Shown here one piece after another: positions 1 to 10,212 of a stretch of 64,000 nt of DNA. Origin of the DNA: a virus; IMG/VR virus record IMGVR_UViG_3300030333_008666, positions 1 through 64,000 of that record; one strand, written 5' to 3'. Every line of letters begins with the position of its first letter. Within the stretch, counting starts at the first letter, position 1. The translations under genes were made by a program, and so were the position numbers. The notes under the pieces were generated by a model. The model did no database searches. It had not been told where the DNA came from and saw only the letters and a list, made by a program, of their open reading frames with translations.

Positions 1-3000
1 TCACCTCAAAGTTTCGCATAAAGTCTGAATGGCTGTATGTTTTATAAAAATCGTTATCAGAACTGTCGGAAATTGACGACCCTGTTAATGTTAGCCAATC
101 AGTGACGGTTGCTTGGAAGTTGCCATTCTTTTCATCAATATATGTATCCATCAATTCGCTGATTCTAAACTCTGGAACAAGGGAGAAATTTTTCCCGTGG
201 GCGCGCAAGTCTGTAATATATTCATCATACGAATCATAAAATGGTCGAGAGCCTGCACCAGACATAAACATTGAGCCGGTGCCGGTATATGGTGCAGTGC
301 CATTCATAAAAGTATACTTAGGATTAGAAGCACCATGTTTCATTGAATACGGTCTGACATATGCTGGGCCGGGGCGCAACATGTCCTTGAGCGACCCTGA
401 GTGGAAAAATACGTATTGATTCATCAACACCCCTTCTGATCCTGTGCCAAAAAGGGGCAGGCTTTGCAGGTAACCACTGCCAGGTAGACCATCGCGCGAG
501 GATGCATCAAATGGCCAAATACTCTGATTAAGCGTCGAGAAACCAAGTATGTTTGTCGCCAGAGATTCGTTTCGCTCATCGCGTGTTGGTTTCCAGAAGT
601 CGCATGCATAACTGTCTCGACCTCTGATTGTTTGCAGTGTTGCTTTGCTCTCTTTTGGCCAAACTGTCTCAGTGTAAGTTAAGTACCTGAATGCTTTGAC
701 TGGATTGTCTTTTGGTAATGGTGCCGTGGTGTTATATAGATTCAACAACATGCTGTACGCTTCTGCGCGCTCTTTCTTGAGGTTCAAGCGCTGATTTAAC
801 TCTTCTGATGTAAAGTAGCCGAGATTATTGGCATATGAGTATTCTGCAACAAGAGTTTGAACTTGGCCGTCTTCTTCGACGTCAAGCACATGTTTAAGCA
901 TGCCGCCGTCATTAATTGTGACAACAGGCTCGGTGTATTGTGATATTGTGTCTCCGCGCATGCCGACCACTTTAAGCTTTTTGCTCACGTCATTCTCGTC
1001 TGTGAAAGTTACAGTCTTTATAGTTGGAGGATCCTGAATAGAAAGTATGTTATTATTCTTTTGATATCTCACAACTGGATGATTGCCTGTTCTTACCTGC
1101 TTCCACGATGGCCATCCGTATGGGCCTTGGCGATGTTGGATAATAAAAGGAAGAATGTTCGATTGCCAATCTGTATGAGTGTTGGACCAGGCGTACATAG
1201 TGCCATCATATTTTGGCCTATATCTATTATAAAAATCCTGATGAGAAATCTGACCGTTATCTACATTTGGGTACCCTAAGAAATTTTGACTGGATGTCAT
1301 TATTTCCGATATGATCGTATTCAACCCAACAAAGTCTAGGGGCAGGACGGGATATTCAGTCGAGTCTGAGGCCTTTTTATCGGGGCCGGCGACATGTTGT
1401 CCGTTTTCGCCGCCGGCGATAAACAGATAGGCACCGCGATCACTAGCGCTTAAAAACGTGATGTCGGTAGAGGCCAAGCTGGCGTTACTGTGATCTGGTT
1501 GTGAATATTGGTATTGGGCGCTTCCGGAATAGCCCTCTATGAGACTTGCGGTAATCCATGCGTATTGCAGATCTGTTCTTGGTATTGCATGCTGGACGTA
1601 CCAATTGTCAGTGCTGGCTGTCCCATGCACTGCTGGCCCTTTGTTTGCGTGACCACCGCCTGCGTATACAATTGAGGCAGGTCCGCTATAACCTAATCGC
1701 TGCAGTGTGTTACGGTTGACTTTGTGAAAAGAGGCACTTGGTTCGTGCCACTCGCTATGATAACCAAACTGTGAAGTGTGTGCTTGGAGCAGAGACTGCA
1801 AGTGCTGTCTGACTGTTTGATTTCTCCATGGGAGTGCATTGTGCACTGCGTACTCTTCAGCTTCAACATCCAAGTAACCACGAGACATAACTTCTGCACC
1901 ACCGGGTGCGGAGAATCGATTAACAATAATTGATTTTGTTGATGTCGATGAGCGATCTGGCAAAGTGAAGTCATAAGCACCTTGAATGGTTGTTGAAGTA
2001 TGTGAACTACCTGTGATTCCATCGCTCTTAACAAAGAAGCGGTTATTTTCTCTTCGGCCGCTAGTTTGTACAATTTCGTAATTGTGACTGTAATTTCCTA
2101 AAACTGTAACCATCGTATCGCTGCCCGATATTGAACTGGTCTGTCTGATGTTACTTATATTTAATGGTCGTTTTGCTAGCCCATCGCGCGTGTGTCGCGC
2201 CATTGGTAGATGCGGGCCCGGATGGTGTAAAACGTAGTACGTGGCATCATCCGCGGTCGCCCACGCCTCTGGGCGTGTTTCGATATCATCCAGGCCGTGC
2301 CGAGAAGAAGATATATTCAAGGGTGCATGGCGATGCTGATTTCCGCCAACATGCTGATTTGTGAAGGGACCCTGCGCTGGTGTTTCATATTTTGAGCCGT
2401 ATGCGTCATGATGCACGTTTACGAACCTCATTGATTCGCCCTGACCTATTGTAAAGGCGTTGAGAGAGGCGGCCGCTGCGGAGGAACTCACAATGTTAAA
2501 TGGCACAAATCGATCCGTGTCCCAATCGTAAGTTGTATTTTCAGCATGCGGGTCTAAGGGCGGAAATATGGCAACCCAGTTGTTTAAAAATTTCCTATCT
2601 TTTTCAAAATCCGCACGAAGGGGGCCGCGTTGAGAATCTGCTGGTGCACGGTCATCATAGCACGAGGCAGACTGAAACGTTTGATTAGATATCCAAACCG
2701 AATGCCGGTTAGCGAGCGCGGTGGGATTAGGAAGGCCCTTAATTTGAATGTTCTCTTTAAAGAACAGTGGGTTCTTTTTATTATCAAAGTTCGTGCCGCC
2801 GTGGATCTGGCGTGTCTTTTCAACTCGAAAGCGATGTGGTTTTGAGAATCTTCGCAGCGCGTATGTTGAACCCGAAACCGTCGTTGTTGTGTAAGATTCT
2901 AGCACCCTTGCCTTGTTGCCATCCAACACGGCATTGCCTGAAGAGAGCTTGTCGCCGTCGTTTCGCTCGGAGCGTTCTTTCCACCAGAGACAATTTCGAT

Positions 3001-6000
3001 CTTGTTCACCTTTAGTTAAACCGGACAAAGGAGCGTGACCGTCGCGCCAGTTATAGAGCAACTCATTAATGCCGAACAGGCTTGTTTCGGGGTCATCTTT
3101 TTTCATCTCCATTGTTGGAAACTTATTCTGATATTTGTTGCGCTCAAGCACATGACTCTCGATCATCGTTCGAAGCTCGCCTGAGTGGGTGGCGCTAGCG
3201 GGGAATAGTTGCAGCAACATTGTTCCCAATGCATTATCAAACCACTTGTAATATTCAATATACTTTTCTAAATCCGGCGTGTTTTCGACCGACTCATAGA
3301 ACAATTGGCGCAATTTAGCCATTTCTTTGTAGTCTTGGCGATATCGATAGACCGGCTCACCAATTAGATTGTTAAAATCAACGATTGTGGCAAAGAAATT
3401 TATCATCTCTTCTGATATCGACTGGTACATGCTCTTCTCAATTGAAAAGAAATATTTAACTGGGCGAGTGTCTTTTGTGAATATTGTGTCACGGTCAGTT
3501 GTGATGCTGACCAATTCACTAGAGTTCATAACTTCCGGCAAGAGCTGCTTTGCAGTGTATATAAAGTCGCGACTGACAGAGTTCTTTTTGTTTGCCAGGA
3601 ATCCGTCGCCGCGGCCGGTGTGATGCCTTTTTGTTACCTCGCTAAGCCAGCCATAGCGACTAGTCATCGCAGAGGATCCGGATGAGACATCTGGAACATA
3701 AAACTGACCCGAGGTATTAGAGCCTGTAACCACTTCAAAATCCCAATTTAAAGCAAGTGTTTCAATCTTTGGCACGTTTGTGGTGATTTGATCGTTCTCA
3801 TAGAAATATGTATTTTGATACGGATGACGCACGCCAATATTTGCAGGATCTTTCGAGTGTGCACGAAGCTCATCGTCTTCTAACTTAGAAAGCCAGGCAC
3901 GTGCGCTACCAATCCGAACGTCACACTGGGTCAGCGTCGATCCAGTAAAATTAGTCTTGTGGGCGCCGACATACATTCGTTTGTGTGTTTTAAGGAACGT
4001 TACAGCTTGGGCGTGTGTGATTGTTCCAGAGACTGCAAATTCCTCTTCAATTGTGTCTAGTTTTGTCGTTAAGCCCTGAAATTCGACAGTGTATGTTGCG
4101 CCAGAACCAGAAGTAAAGGGCACTTCATCTGCCCATGGGTGCCTCGTTGGATACAGCTTTATGGCAAAGTTCCACTTCTTGTTGTTGTACACATCGTAGA
4201 AAACACTACTGGTCAACGAAGGAAGGATGCCGTTGGAGCTAGTTAAAATAAATTTGGCATCTGCGGCGGTCGCATTGGCAGCGTGTGATCCGGCCGGTAT
4301 GCTCCGCACCGCATACACTTGAAAGTTTGCGGAGTCTGTCGAGTGCCACGTTAAATCATGCTGGTCGGAAGTTTGTTTTGGTGTGTGCATTCCGAAGAGC
4401 GAAGAAGAAAGCGTTGGAAAATTCGATCTAGAACCGGTTGATTGCAGTGCACGTGCTTTTGGGAAATATATTTCAGCTTCGTAAGTGTGGGCCAAACCAG
4501 AGTCTGACTGCTCTTCTAGTGCACCTGAGATATACGATATGGAATACGGATCCAAGCTGGAGGTGTATTGATAAACCGACCCATTCCATCGGTCCACATG
4601 AGCGAGATCTACATATGTTCGCCTTGTAACAGTTTGATTATATGTGTCCTCCAACTTATAAGTTGCATTATCTGCATAAAGATTGATTTTTATTAACTCA
4701 TCATCGATTCCAAAACAGCGAATGAAGTTTCGCATTGAGTTTTCAGTACCCTTAGTCTTGAAGATATACGTTAGATTATTGTAAATGTTCTTGTATATTA
4801 AGTTCTTAACATCACTCAGTTTTTCTTTATAGTTTTCTATCTCCGACCTTGATCGAATCTCTTCCAAAGTGGTAGCTTCAGTGAAAATATCTTCGGTAAT
4901 GAACCCCATCGAGCTTAAGAGCTGTTTAGAAAACGGCAGCGGTTTTTGAGAAGCTGAAATATAAGATGTGTTTTTTATTGAAGGTAAAGCGCCGATCTGC
5001 ACGTGTAACGTATCCAAATAGCTGGCCATTGTTTGCGTCAATCTAATCAACTCACCTTTTCCACCACCGTTGTTTTCTTCGCCCTCTAGTATCCAAGCTG
5101 GAAGGCTATGATATAAAGAGCCGGCGTTTGAGTGATCGTGGATTTTTCCGCGAGCCATCGAAGAGGTGAGATAAGAATTTACGTCCGGATGGGACGCATA
5201 AAGGATTGGATCTTTAAACTCTGAAAGAGAAGCTGTGGCTTCCACTATAGCAGAATTCGTACTTCTAGAAGACGTGGAATACCCAGTCCACGTTCCGTTA
5301 GATATACGACCAGAGTAGTCCAAGACCGAACTGTCAATTGTGCTATCACCGGTAACACCCTCGTTAAATTTATAATAAACGCCTAGTTTTGTATTTGCAT
5401 CATCAGTGTTTGTTCCGGCGCCGATTTGTGTAAACCAGTGTCGGCCGATCTCTTTTGCCGTGCGTTCTGTCTTCCAAAAGCGAAATTCATCAATAGATCC
5501 AGAAAGTTTGCCGTATCCGTCAATTTTTGCGGAAGATCCCAAGCCCGCTGTTTCGGCGCGAGTAAGAGAGGGTCGTCGAGCGGCGCCGATATTAGCGACC
5601 AAGGACCCAGTGATTTCATTTGTTGTTGTGTCTGCGGATTGGCCAACATACACGCCGTCTTTGTAAAATTTTGAAACTAAATTAGAGCCGTCGTTTTTAA
5701 AGCTCACAGCCAGGTGATGCCATTGGTCATCCAATGATATAAAACCTGAAGGGGAAAGGCATACGTTATATACAGACCCCGAAGAGAGGTATACACCCAT
5801 GAAGCCCGGAGCGGCAGACAGGTGCACCATATTCATTCGACCATAGGCGCCGGCCGTGTCATCACCATTCCAAACGTCAAAAATTGTCTCTAGGAATGAT
5901 TCGCCGGTACTCAATGCGGCGGCTTTCTTTAACCAGAACTCAATTGTAACACCCTCGTTAAAATCCATGGCCAAATTATTTGTGCGATTTTTATCAGCGT

Positions 6001-6502
6001 CATAAATATTTGCATATCCGCTCTTCCAGGTACCAGACGTGTCTTTAATGTCCTTGTATTGATTTCGAGTTGAAGTGTGTGGGCCCCCTTGAAACTGGAT
6101 ATATTCGGGTGAGTCGGATAGGCCGAAATTGTTAACCTGAGAGCCGACAATTGTTCCCCATCCAGTTGGTGAAAAAAGTGCATACCCGTTTGTGCGCGGA
6201 TATTCGTTATCGAAGATATGGTTGTCTAGAAAAGAAGAGCTATTGTGCCACGCTGCTTTTTCATAAAGCGAGCCATCATATGGATATGTTTGGTAAATTC
6301 TCTTGATTGAATCTTCATAATACTGTTCGGCCGATCCAAACTTTGCGAAATTTTCCGGTTTTGAGAAGTCAATCTGAGGTATAAATCGGTTTGCATCGCG
6401 TAATTCTGCTTCAACGTGCTTTGTAGATTCAACATCTTCGCTAGCTTCGAAATTGCCAAGTTTTTGAAATTTGCCAGATTCGAAAAGTTTTTTAATGGTC
6501 AT
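1..6502 (-). CDS. Giant LamG-containing virion protein, partial (runs off left edge)
   Basis: One minus-strand frame is open from an ATG at 6502 to the left edge, about 2167 codons, with no stop in the window. It starts 5 nt after the DNRLRE-like gene stops, in the tail operon. Around residues 165-365 there is a concanavalin/LamG-like region (Laminin_G_3 type): it contains FNEGVTIEFWLKK, then a QWHHLAVSFKNDG strand pair, then GSIDEFRFWKTERTAKEI. The rest is rich in Ser, Gly, Asn and aromatic residues, as is common in tail-fibre or baseplate-associated proteins, and I recognise no further family. Position after gp25 and the baseplate J protein suggests an exposed tail or baseplate part that binds carbohydrate. 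The binding role is inference from LamG. Total length is unknown. Confidence 0.85.
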   Translation of the reverse strand, partial: MTIKKLFESGKFQKLGNFEASEDVESTKHVEAELRDANRFIPQIDFSKPENFAKFGSAEQYYEDSIKRIYQTYPYDGSLYEKAAWHNSSSFLDNHIFDNEYPRTNGYALFSPTGWGTIVGSQVNNFGLSDSPEYIQFQGGPHTSTRNQYKDIKDTSGTWKSGYANIYDADKNRTNNLAMDFNEGVTIEFWLKKAAALSTGESFLETIFDVWNGDDTAGAYGRMNMVHLSAAPGFMGVYLSSGSVYNVCLSPSGFISLDDQWHHLAVSFKNDGSNLVSKFYKDGVYVGQSADTTTNEITGSLVANIGAARRPSLTRAETAGLGSSAKIDGYGKLSGSIDEFRFWKTERTAKEIGRHWFTQIGAGTNTDDANTKLGVYYKFNEGVTGDSTIDSSVLDYSGRISNGTWTGYSTSSRSTNSAIVEATASLSEFKDPILYASHPDVNSYLTSSMARGKIHDHSNAGSLYHSLPAWILEGEENNGGGKGELIRLTQTMASYLDTLHVQIGALPSIKNTSYISASQKPLPFSKQLLSSMGFITEDIFTEATTLEEIRSRSEIENYKEKLSDVKNLIYKNIYNNLTYIFKTKGTENSMRNFIRCFGIDDELIKINLYADNATYKLEDTYNQTVTRRTYVDLAHVDRWNGSVYQYTSSLDPYSISYISGALEEQSDSGLAHTYEAEIYFPKARALQSTGSRSNFPTLSSSLFGMHTPKQTSDQHDLTWHSTDSANFQVYAVRSIPAGSHAANATAADAKFILTSSNGILPSLTSSVFYDVYNNKKWNFAIKLYPTRHPWADEVPFTSGSGATYTVEFQGLTTKLDTIEEEFAVSGTITHAQAVTFLKTHKRMYVGAHKTNFTGSTLTQCDVRIGSARAWLSKLEDDELRAHSKDPANIGVRHPYQNTYFYENDQITTNVPKIETLALNWDFEVVTGSNTSGQFYVPDVSSGSSAMTSRYGWLSEVTKRHHTGRGDGFLANKKNSVSRDFIYTAKQLLPEVMNSSELVSITTDRDTIFTKDTRPVKYFFSIEKSMYQSISEEMINFFATIVDFNNLIGEPVYRYRQDYKEMAKLRQLFYESVENTPDLEKYIEYYKWFDNALGTMLLQLFPASATHSGELRTMIESHVLERNKYQNKFPTMEMKKDDPETSLFGINELLYNWRDGHAPLSGLTKGEQDRNCLWWKERSERNDGDKLSSGNAVLDGNKARVLESYTTTTVSGSTYALRRFSKPHRFRVEKTRQIHGGTNFDNKKNPLFFKENIQIKGLPNPTALANRHSVWISNQTFQSASCYDDRAPADSQRGPLRADFEKDRKFLNNWVAIFPPLDPHAENTTYDWDTDRFVPFNIVSSSAAAASLNAFTIGQGESMRFVNVHHDAYGSKYETPAQGPFTNQHVGGNQHRHAPLNISSSRHGLDDIETRPEAWATADDATYYVLHHPGPHLPMARHTRDGLAKRPLNISNIRQTSSISGSDTMVTVLGNYSHNYEIVQTSGRRENNRFFVKSDGITGSSHTSTTIQGAYDFTLPDRSSTSTKSIIVNRFSAPGGAEVMSRGYLDVEAEEYAVHNALPWRNQTVRQHLQSLLQAHTSQFGYHSEWHEPSASFHKVNRNTLQRLGYSGPASIVYAGGGHANKGPAVHGTASTDNWYVQHAIPRTDLQYAWITASLIEGYSGSAQYQYSQPDHSNASLASTDITFLSASDRGAYLFIAGGENGQHVAGPDKKASDSTEYPVLPLDFVGLNTIISEIMTSSQNFLGYPNVDNGQISHQDFYNRYRPKYDGTMYAWSNTHTDWQSNILPFIIQHRQGPYGWPSWKQVRTGNHPVVRYQKNNNILSIQDPPTIKTVTFTDENDVSKKLKVVGMRGDTISQYTEPVVTINDGGMLKHVLDVEEDGQVQTLVAEYSYANNLGYFTSEELNQRLNLKKERAEAYSMLLNLYNTTAPLPKDNPVKAFRYLTYTETVWPKESKATLQTIRGRDSYACDFWKPTRDERNESLATNILGFSTLNQSIWPFDASSRDGLPGSGYLQSLPLFGTGSEGVLMNQYVFFHSGSLKDMLRPGPAYVRPYSMKHGASNPKYTFMNGTAPYTGTGSMFMSGAGSRPFYDSYDEYITDLRAHGKNFSLVPEFRISELMDTYIDEKNGNFQATVTDWLTLTGSSISDSSDNDFYKTYSHSDFMRNFEV

Positions 6503-6507
6503 TGGTT

Positions 6508-7983
6508 TTACTCTACCCTAAACTTAAATTCTTCAGACTGTTCCCAATATTTGCTATTAATGCTGTACAGCAACTTAATACCATACGCGTATCCCGCTTC
6601 TAACATTGACATATCTAAGTCAAAATAGCTTCCAGAGACATCATAAGAAAGGCGAGTGTGATTTAAACTTCCCGTTCCATAGCCGATAATCTCCTTATCA
6701 TCAACAATTCTAAAAATTTTAAAAAACGCATCATCCACAATATCAACCGGTATTTCAGTGGAAGACTTAGTGTAAATAGTTGGATTCCATTGTTTTTTTC
6801 GCGTGAATATTCGGAATCTTGCACTCTCTTGGCGTGAATAAGCCGACTTTAAATTTGTTATACTAGAGACGTAATCGGAATGGGGGCGAGTGTCGCCTAT
6901 TCCTTTGTTGTCGACAACGAACGAGCTTGTGTGCAAGACCCCTTCAATGGTGCCACCACCACCGCCGCCGCCAGTGTTCGAACCACTATACCAACGATCA
7001 TAAACAACGCTAGCGGTCGTACTAAGTGCAAATGAAGCCGAATATACTCCAGTTGAGACGAACCCGCCTGTCACTGCGTTTTCACAAACAACCAAGGCTC
7101 CGGCGCCGGTCGGAGTAAGCACTTCGCCATTTGCACCAGAGGTATATAATTTAACATATATGTTTCCTGTGCCTATGCTGGGAATGTTTTTTAACTGCCC
7201 GTTAATGTTATTGTAAAGATAAAGTGTGTTTAGGTTATCGGCCGGCGTGGCTAATGAACTACTGACAAAGAAATTGCCGCGGTTGTCCTTTTCCGAGCTA
7301 TCCCAGCGCGCTTCAAGTGTGGGGCGTTTAAAGAAATATTCACTGCCTCTCGCGAAGAAACGTTTTGTGTAATAAGATCTTGTCTCTGTTTCGTGGCTGC
7401 CGGATAATTTAACTCCAAACCCATAATTATTCTTCGTGCCGGCCAACCACTGCTCGACCAGGTGAGTTACGTCAACCTCAAGATCTTCCACGCCGGTTTC
7501 AAAGTCAACATCAAACGATGAAGATGAGTCGACCCAGTAATCTCCACCCTCGGCGGTCCACAGGACAGGCCCTGCGGCGCCGCTGCTAGCAGTTACCCAG
7601 TTGGCATTGTCTAAATCGGTATATCCCTCCATATCCAAGCCTAGGCCCTCTCTCCACGAGCGAGACACAGCGGTGACTGTCATGGTGAAATTTGTTGGCG
7701 TTGTTTGTGCATGTTCTGCGTTAAAGAGACGCAAGTAAAAACTAACGCTGCCGCTAGCCGGAATATAATCGCTGGCGCGATCCGAGGCGATATCTGTTGT
7801 CGAGAATTGAACCAGGGAACGTGCAGCTTCCGCAGAACCTGACGCTGCCTGCGCATAGATAGAAAACACTTCCATTGTATCAGAAGCACCCATGTTCCCG
7901 TCTGTGCCGCGAGTGATCATATCAGCCTTATATGCATTGGTGATTGTTGTGTCTGCGGTTGCGGTATATCTCTTAATGGCCAT
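6508..7983 (-). CDS. DNRLRE-like tail/baseplate protein
   Basis: 491 residues. The N-terminal ~230 residues look like a DNRLRE-type carbohydrate-associated fold: an early strand with DTTITNAY, a central SRSWREG, then DVTHLVEQWLAGTKNNYGFG and a closing KRPTLEARW. This is the usual order of conserved strands in that family. A polyglycine run (seven Gly, near residue 345) separates it from a C-terminal beta-rich half ending in a segment that resembles a fibronectin-like strand set. Its ATG overlaps the stop of the baseplate J gene by one base (TAATG), so translation is probably coupled. Position suggests a tail or baseplate accessory protein that contacts glycans. DNRLRE assignment is by eye and moderate. 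Confidence 0.75.
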   Translation of the reverse strand: MAIKRYTATADTTITNAYKADMITRGTDGNMGASDTMEVFSIYAQAASGSAEAARSLVQFSTTDIASDRASDYIPASGSVSFYLRLFNAEHAQTTPTNFTMTVTAVSRSWREGLGLDMEGYTDLDNANWVTASSGAAGPVLWTAEGGDYWVDSSSSFDVDFETGVEDLEVDVTHLVEQWLAGTKNNYGFGVKLSGSHETETRSYYTKRFFARGSEYFFKRPTLEARWDSSEKDNRGNFFVSSSLATPADNLNTLYLYNNINGQLKNIPSIGTGNIYVKLYTSGANGEVLTPTGAGALVVCENAVTGGFVSTGVYSASFALSTTASVVYDRWYSGSNTGGGGGGGTIEGVLHTSSFVVDNKGIGDTRPHSDYVSSITNLKSAYSRQESARFRIFTRKKQWNPTIYTKSSTEIPVDIVDDAFFKIFRIVDDKEIIGYGTGSLNHTRLSYDVSGSYFDLDMSMLEAGYAYGIKLLYSINSKYWEQSEEFKFRVE

Positions 7984-9779
7984 TACTTAATCACCCCTTT
8001 AATATCTTCCAGAGGATTTAAAATCTCAAAAATAATATCTTCGGACGCATAAATATACCTGCCATCAGGAGACGTTTGCTCTCTGATATCATAAGCAACA
8101 TCTGAATAACTGCCGCCGGTTTTATTATTGACATTGACAAAAGTTGTGTCTGTGACCCCTTCAACACCGTTTATTATTCTGTAAATCTCAGTTATAGAGA
8201 AAGCTTCTCCAATTTCTGCTTTTTTTGCAAAATGTTCATCTAACACAAGCATGATTTGGGATAACACGTGTTGTTTTGTGTAACCAACATCGGCCATGGC
8301 CGTGAATTCGATACCTAAGTTAACAATTTTAGCATCGAGTATATCGATAGAGTCATTAATCATTCTGTAGCCATTTAACCAGGTTGCCAAATTGCTTTTT
8401 ATTGTAGTGTGTGCAGATGTTAGATTCCCAAATGAATCCTCAGAGGTAATATACATATTTAAATTTCTACGAAGAGCGTCATGATCTTGCACGATGGCGC
8501 ATCTTTTTATCGCCCCAAATTGTGCCGGCAGGGCATATGCCAGCATCTTATAATCCTGGCTTGTCACTGCGCGGTTTTGTGTCGAGAATGTGCCGGCAAC
8601 ACGGTGTTTAAGCTCATCCAAAGTCGGGAAAGAAACATCGCCGACAATTGGCTCTGCGTTCATGACCTCCAGGCTGTCTATGACATCGGCAGTTTTTTGT
8701 CCATTTGTTGCATCATCTGGAAATAAGAAGATTGGTGAAACAACTTCGACCAGCGAGCCGGCGCTAGCATTAACATTGTTTCTTGTGTTTGTTCTCATTG
8801 TGATTGTGAGTGTTGTGTTGGCTGGCGATATGCCAAACTTGTCTGACTGTACCAACTTAGATGGATCTAAACTAACTTCCGGAGTATAGCTTTTTCCATG
8901 CTTCTTCATTATCACAGTTTGAGGATTTTCAATTGATTCTGACTCTATTTCTGTTTCTGACCCGTAGCCAAACTGCAAGAACGTTTCGGGCCCATTCCGT
9001 TCGACAACGAATCGACGAGGAACAGTTGTGGCTTTTAATAGAGACCGCGGCTCTAGCGATGTGGTCTTTTTTCTGTTTAAGACCGGCTGATAAACGGTAT
9101 TCTGCGATAAGTACTCAACTTCAAAGTATTCATGCCCCTCGCTATCAAAGACACTGATCACCTCGGCAACATTGTTACCTGGAAGTGGTACCTTGAGGAA
9201 GCGCTCGAAGGCGCCAACGGTAGGCTGTGTTGTGAGAATCTCACCAGACATGACTTGTCCGTAGGCACGCACCGCATAATATGTCGGCACCCCGGACGAG
9301 TCCTGCGCGGCGACGACAATCTCATTGTTACTATTTGAAAAATCTACATCCTCTGTTAACAAAAAACGATTTCCGGAAGTCGTGCTAAATGCAGAACCCC
9401 TACGGAGCGTTGGTAAGTAATCTGTATCTGGGCTTTGGCCTGTGACACCTGTTGGCGCCACGATGTAAAATGTTGCTGTTCCAAAAGATGACGGCGATGG
9501 GTTGTGTTTATATCCCGTCTGCTTAGCCAGCTTAAGAACATTGTTGTACTCCGTGGCTGTTTCTAAGAAAGATTCGTTCGCTTGGTAGTCGAGGTAAAAA
9601 GAAAGTATATCCCCAACATACGCAACCGTATCCAACATGAGCGAACCAAAAGAAGCTTCATTAAAGTCTTTAAAAGAGTTTGGATAGTAACGACGAGCGT
9701 GCTCAACTAAATCTGACTTTATGGATTCAAAGTCGCGACTCGTATATCGAATTGGGACGTTTTTAATTTTCTTTGTCAT
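7983..9779 (-). CDS. Baseplate wedge protein, baseplate J/gp6-like
   Basis: 598 residues. The N-terminus has the typical opening of T4-like baseplate J/gp6 proteins: IRYTSRDFESIKSDLVEHA, then SFGSLMLDTVAYVGDILSFYLDYQANESFLETA. The C-terminal half carries the features of this group, including SQDYKMLAYALPAQFGAIKR and a region predicted to be strand-rich. In T4, gp6 forms the inner ring joining the wedges of the baseplate. It lies next to the gp25-type gene, as in other contractile tails, with a 43-nt gap holding an AATTAGCTAATT palindrome and an AAGGAAA ribosome-binding site. Confidence 0.9.
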   Translation of the reverse strand: MTKKIKNVPIRYTSRDFESIKSDLVEHARRYYPNSFKDFNEASFGSLMLDTVAYVGDILSFYLDYQANESFLETATEYNNVLKLAKQTGYKHNPSPSSFGTATFYIVAPTGVTGQSPDTDYLPTLRRGSAFSTTSGNRFLLTEDVDFSNSNNEIVVAAQDSSGVPTYYAVRAYGQVMSGEILTTQPTVGAFERFLKVPLPGNNVAEVISVFDSEGHEYFEVEYLSQNTVYQPVLNRKKTTSLEPRSLLKATTVPRRFVVERNGPETFLQFGYGSETEIESESIENPQTVIMKKHGKSYTPEVSLDPSKLVQSDKFGISPANTTLTITMRTNTRNNVNASAGSLVEVVSPIFLFPDDATNGQKTADVIDSLEVMNAEPIVGDVSFPTLDELKHRVAGTFSTQNRAVTSQDYKMLAYALPAQFGAIKRCAIVQDHDALRRNLNMYITSEDSFGNLTSAHTTIKSNLATWLNGYRMINDSIDILDAKIVNLGIEFTAMADVGYTKQHVLSQIMLVLDEHFAKKAEIGEAFSITEIYRIINGVEGVTDTTFVNVNNKTGGSYSDVAYDIREQTSPDGRYIYASEDIIFEILNPLEDIKGVIK

Positions 9780-9822
9780 ACAATTGTGTTTCCTTATAGA
9801 ATAATTAGCTAATTCTTAATAT

Positions 9823-10209
9823 TTAAGCACTCACAGCAAGGACATTTACAATATTAAGTGGAATTATGCGATAACTTATTACTATTCTTAAAGAAATCGC
9901 AGTTGCAGTATGGGCTCTCGTGTCTTCATTGTTAGCAATCTCAACCCTCTGGATTTCAATGAAGGGCATGTATGCGTCGACCTGGGCCATGATTTTTTGA
10001 ATTATCTCATCCCTCAATAGTGGCGTGTAATTCTCAAACAAATAATTTCGGAGACCAACCCCAAACGACGGATCCATCACTCGCTCACCGGGTGCGGTCA
10101 GCACCAAATTTTTAAAATTTTGAGCAGCTGCATCAGCGTGATTCTGATTTAAAGTGTGACCACCGTCTGGAGACATTGACAATGGGAGCTTTGGTGAAAT
10201 ACCTATCAT
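9823..10209 (-). CDS. Baseplate wedge protein gp25-like (GPW/gp25 family)
   Basis: 128 residues, the normal size for GPW/gp25. It shows the core signature of the family: AAQNFKNLVLTAPGERVMDP followed by FGVGLRNYLFENYTPLL, then a helix ending in IQKIMAQVDAYMPFI and two strands. gp25 proteins sit at the inner baseplate and contact the sheath and the wedge. The gene starts 3 nt after the stop of the 2913-residue gene and is followed by the baseplate J gene, the same neighbourhood as in many contractile tails. Confidence in the family is high. Confidence 0.93.
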   Translation of the reverse strand: MIGISPKLPLSMSPDGGHTLNQNHADAAAQNFKNLVLTAPGERVMDPSFGVGLRNYLFENYTPLLRDEIIQKIMAQVDAYMPFIEIQRVEIANNEDTRAHTATAISLRIVISYRIIPLNIVNVLAVSA

Positions 10210-10212
10210 TTT

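Noticed and set aside
1061-6628. Plus-strand ORFs of 60-90 residues in the tail region
   Set aside because: They lie inside the long minus-strand coding frames, lack known motifs and have no consistent spacing.
6955-6990. GCC/ACC triplet run
   Set aside because: It encodes the polyglycine linker of the DNRLRE-like protein and is not a mobile or regulatory repeat.
9803-9814. AATTAGCTAATT palindrome as a terminator
   Set aside because: A/T-only stem with no T run, in the middle of the tail operon; a stable stop is unlikely.
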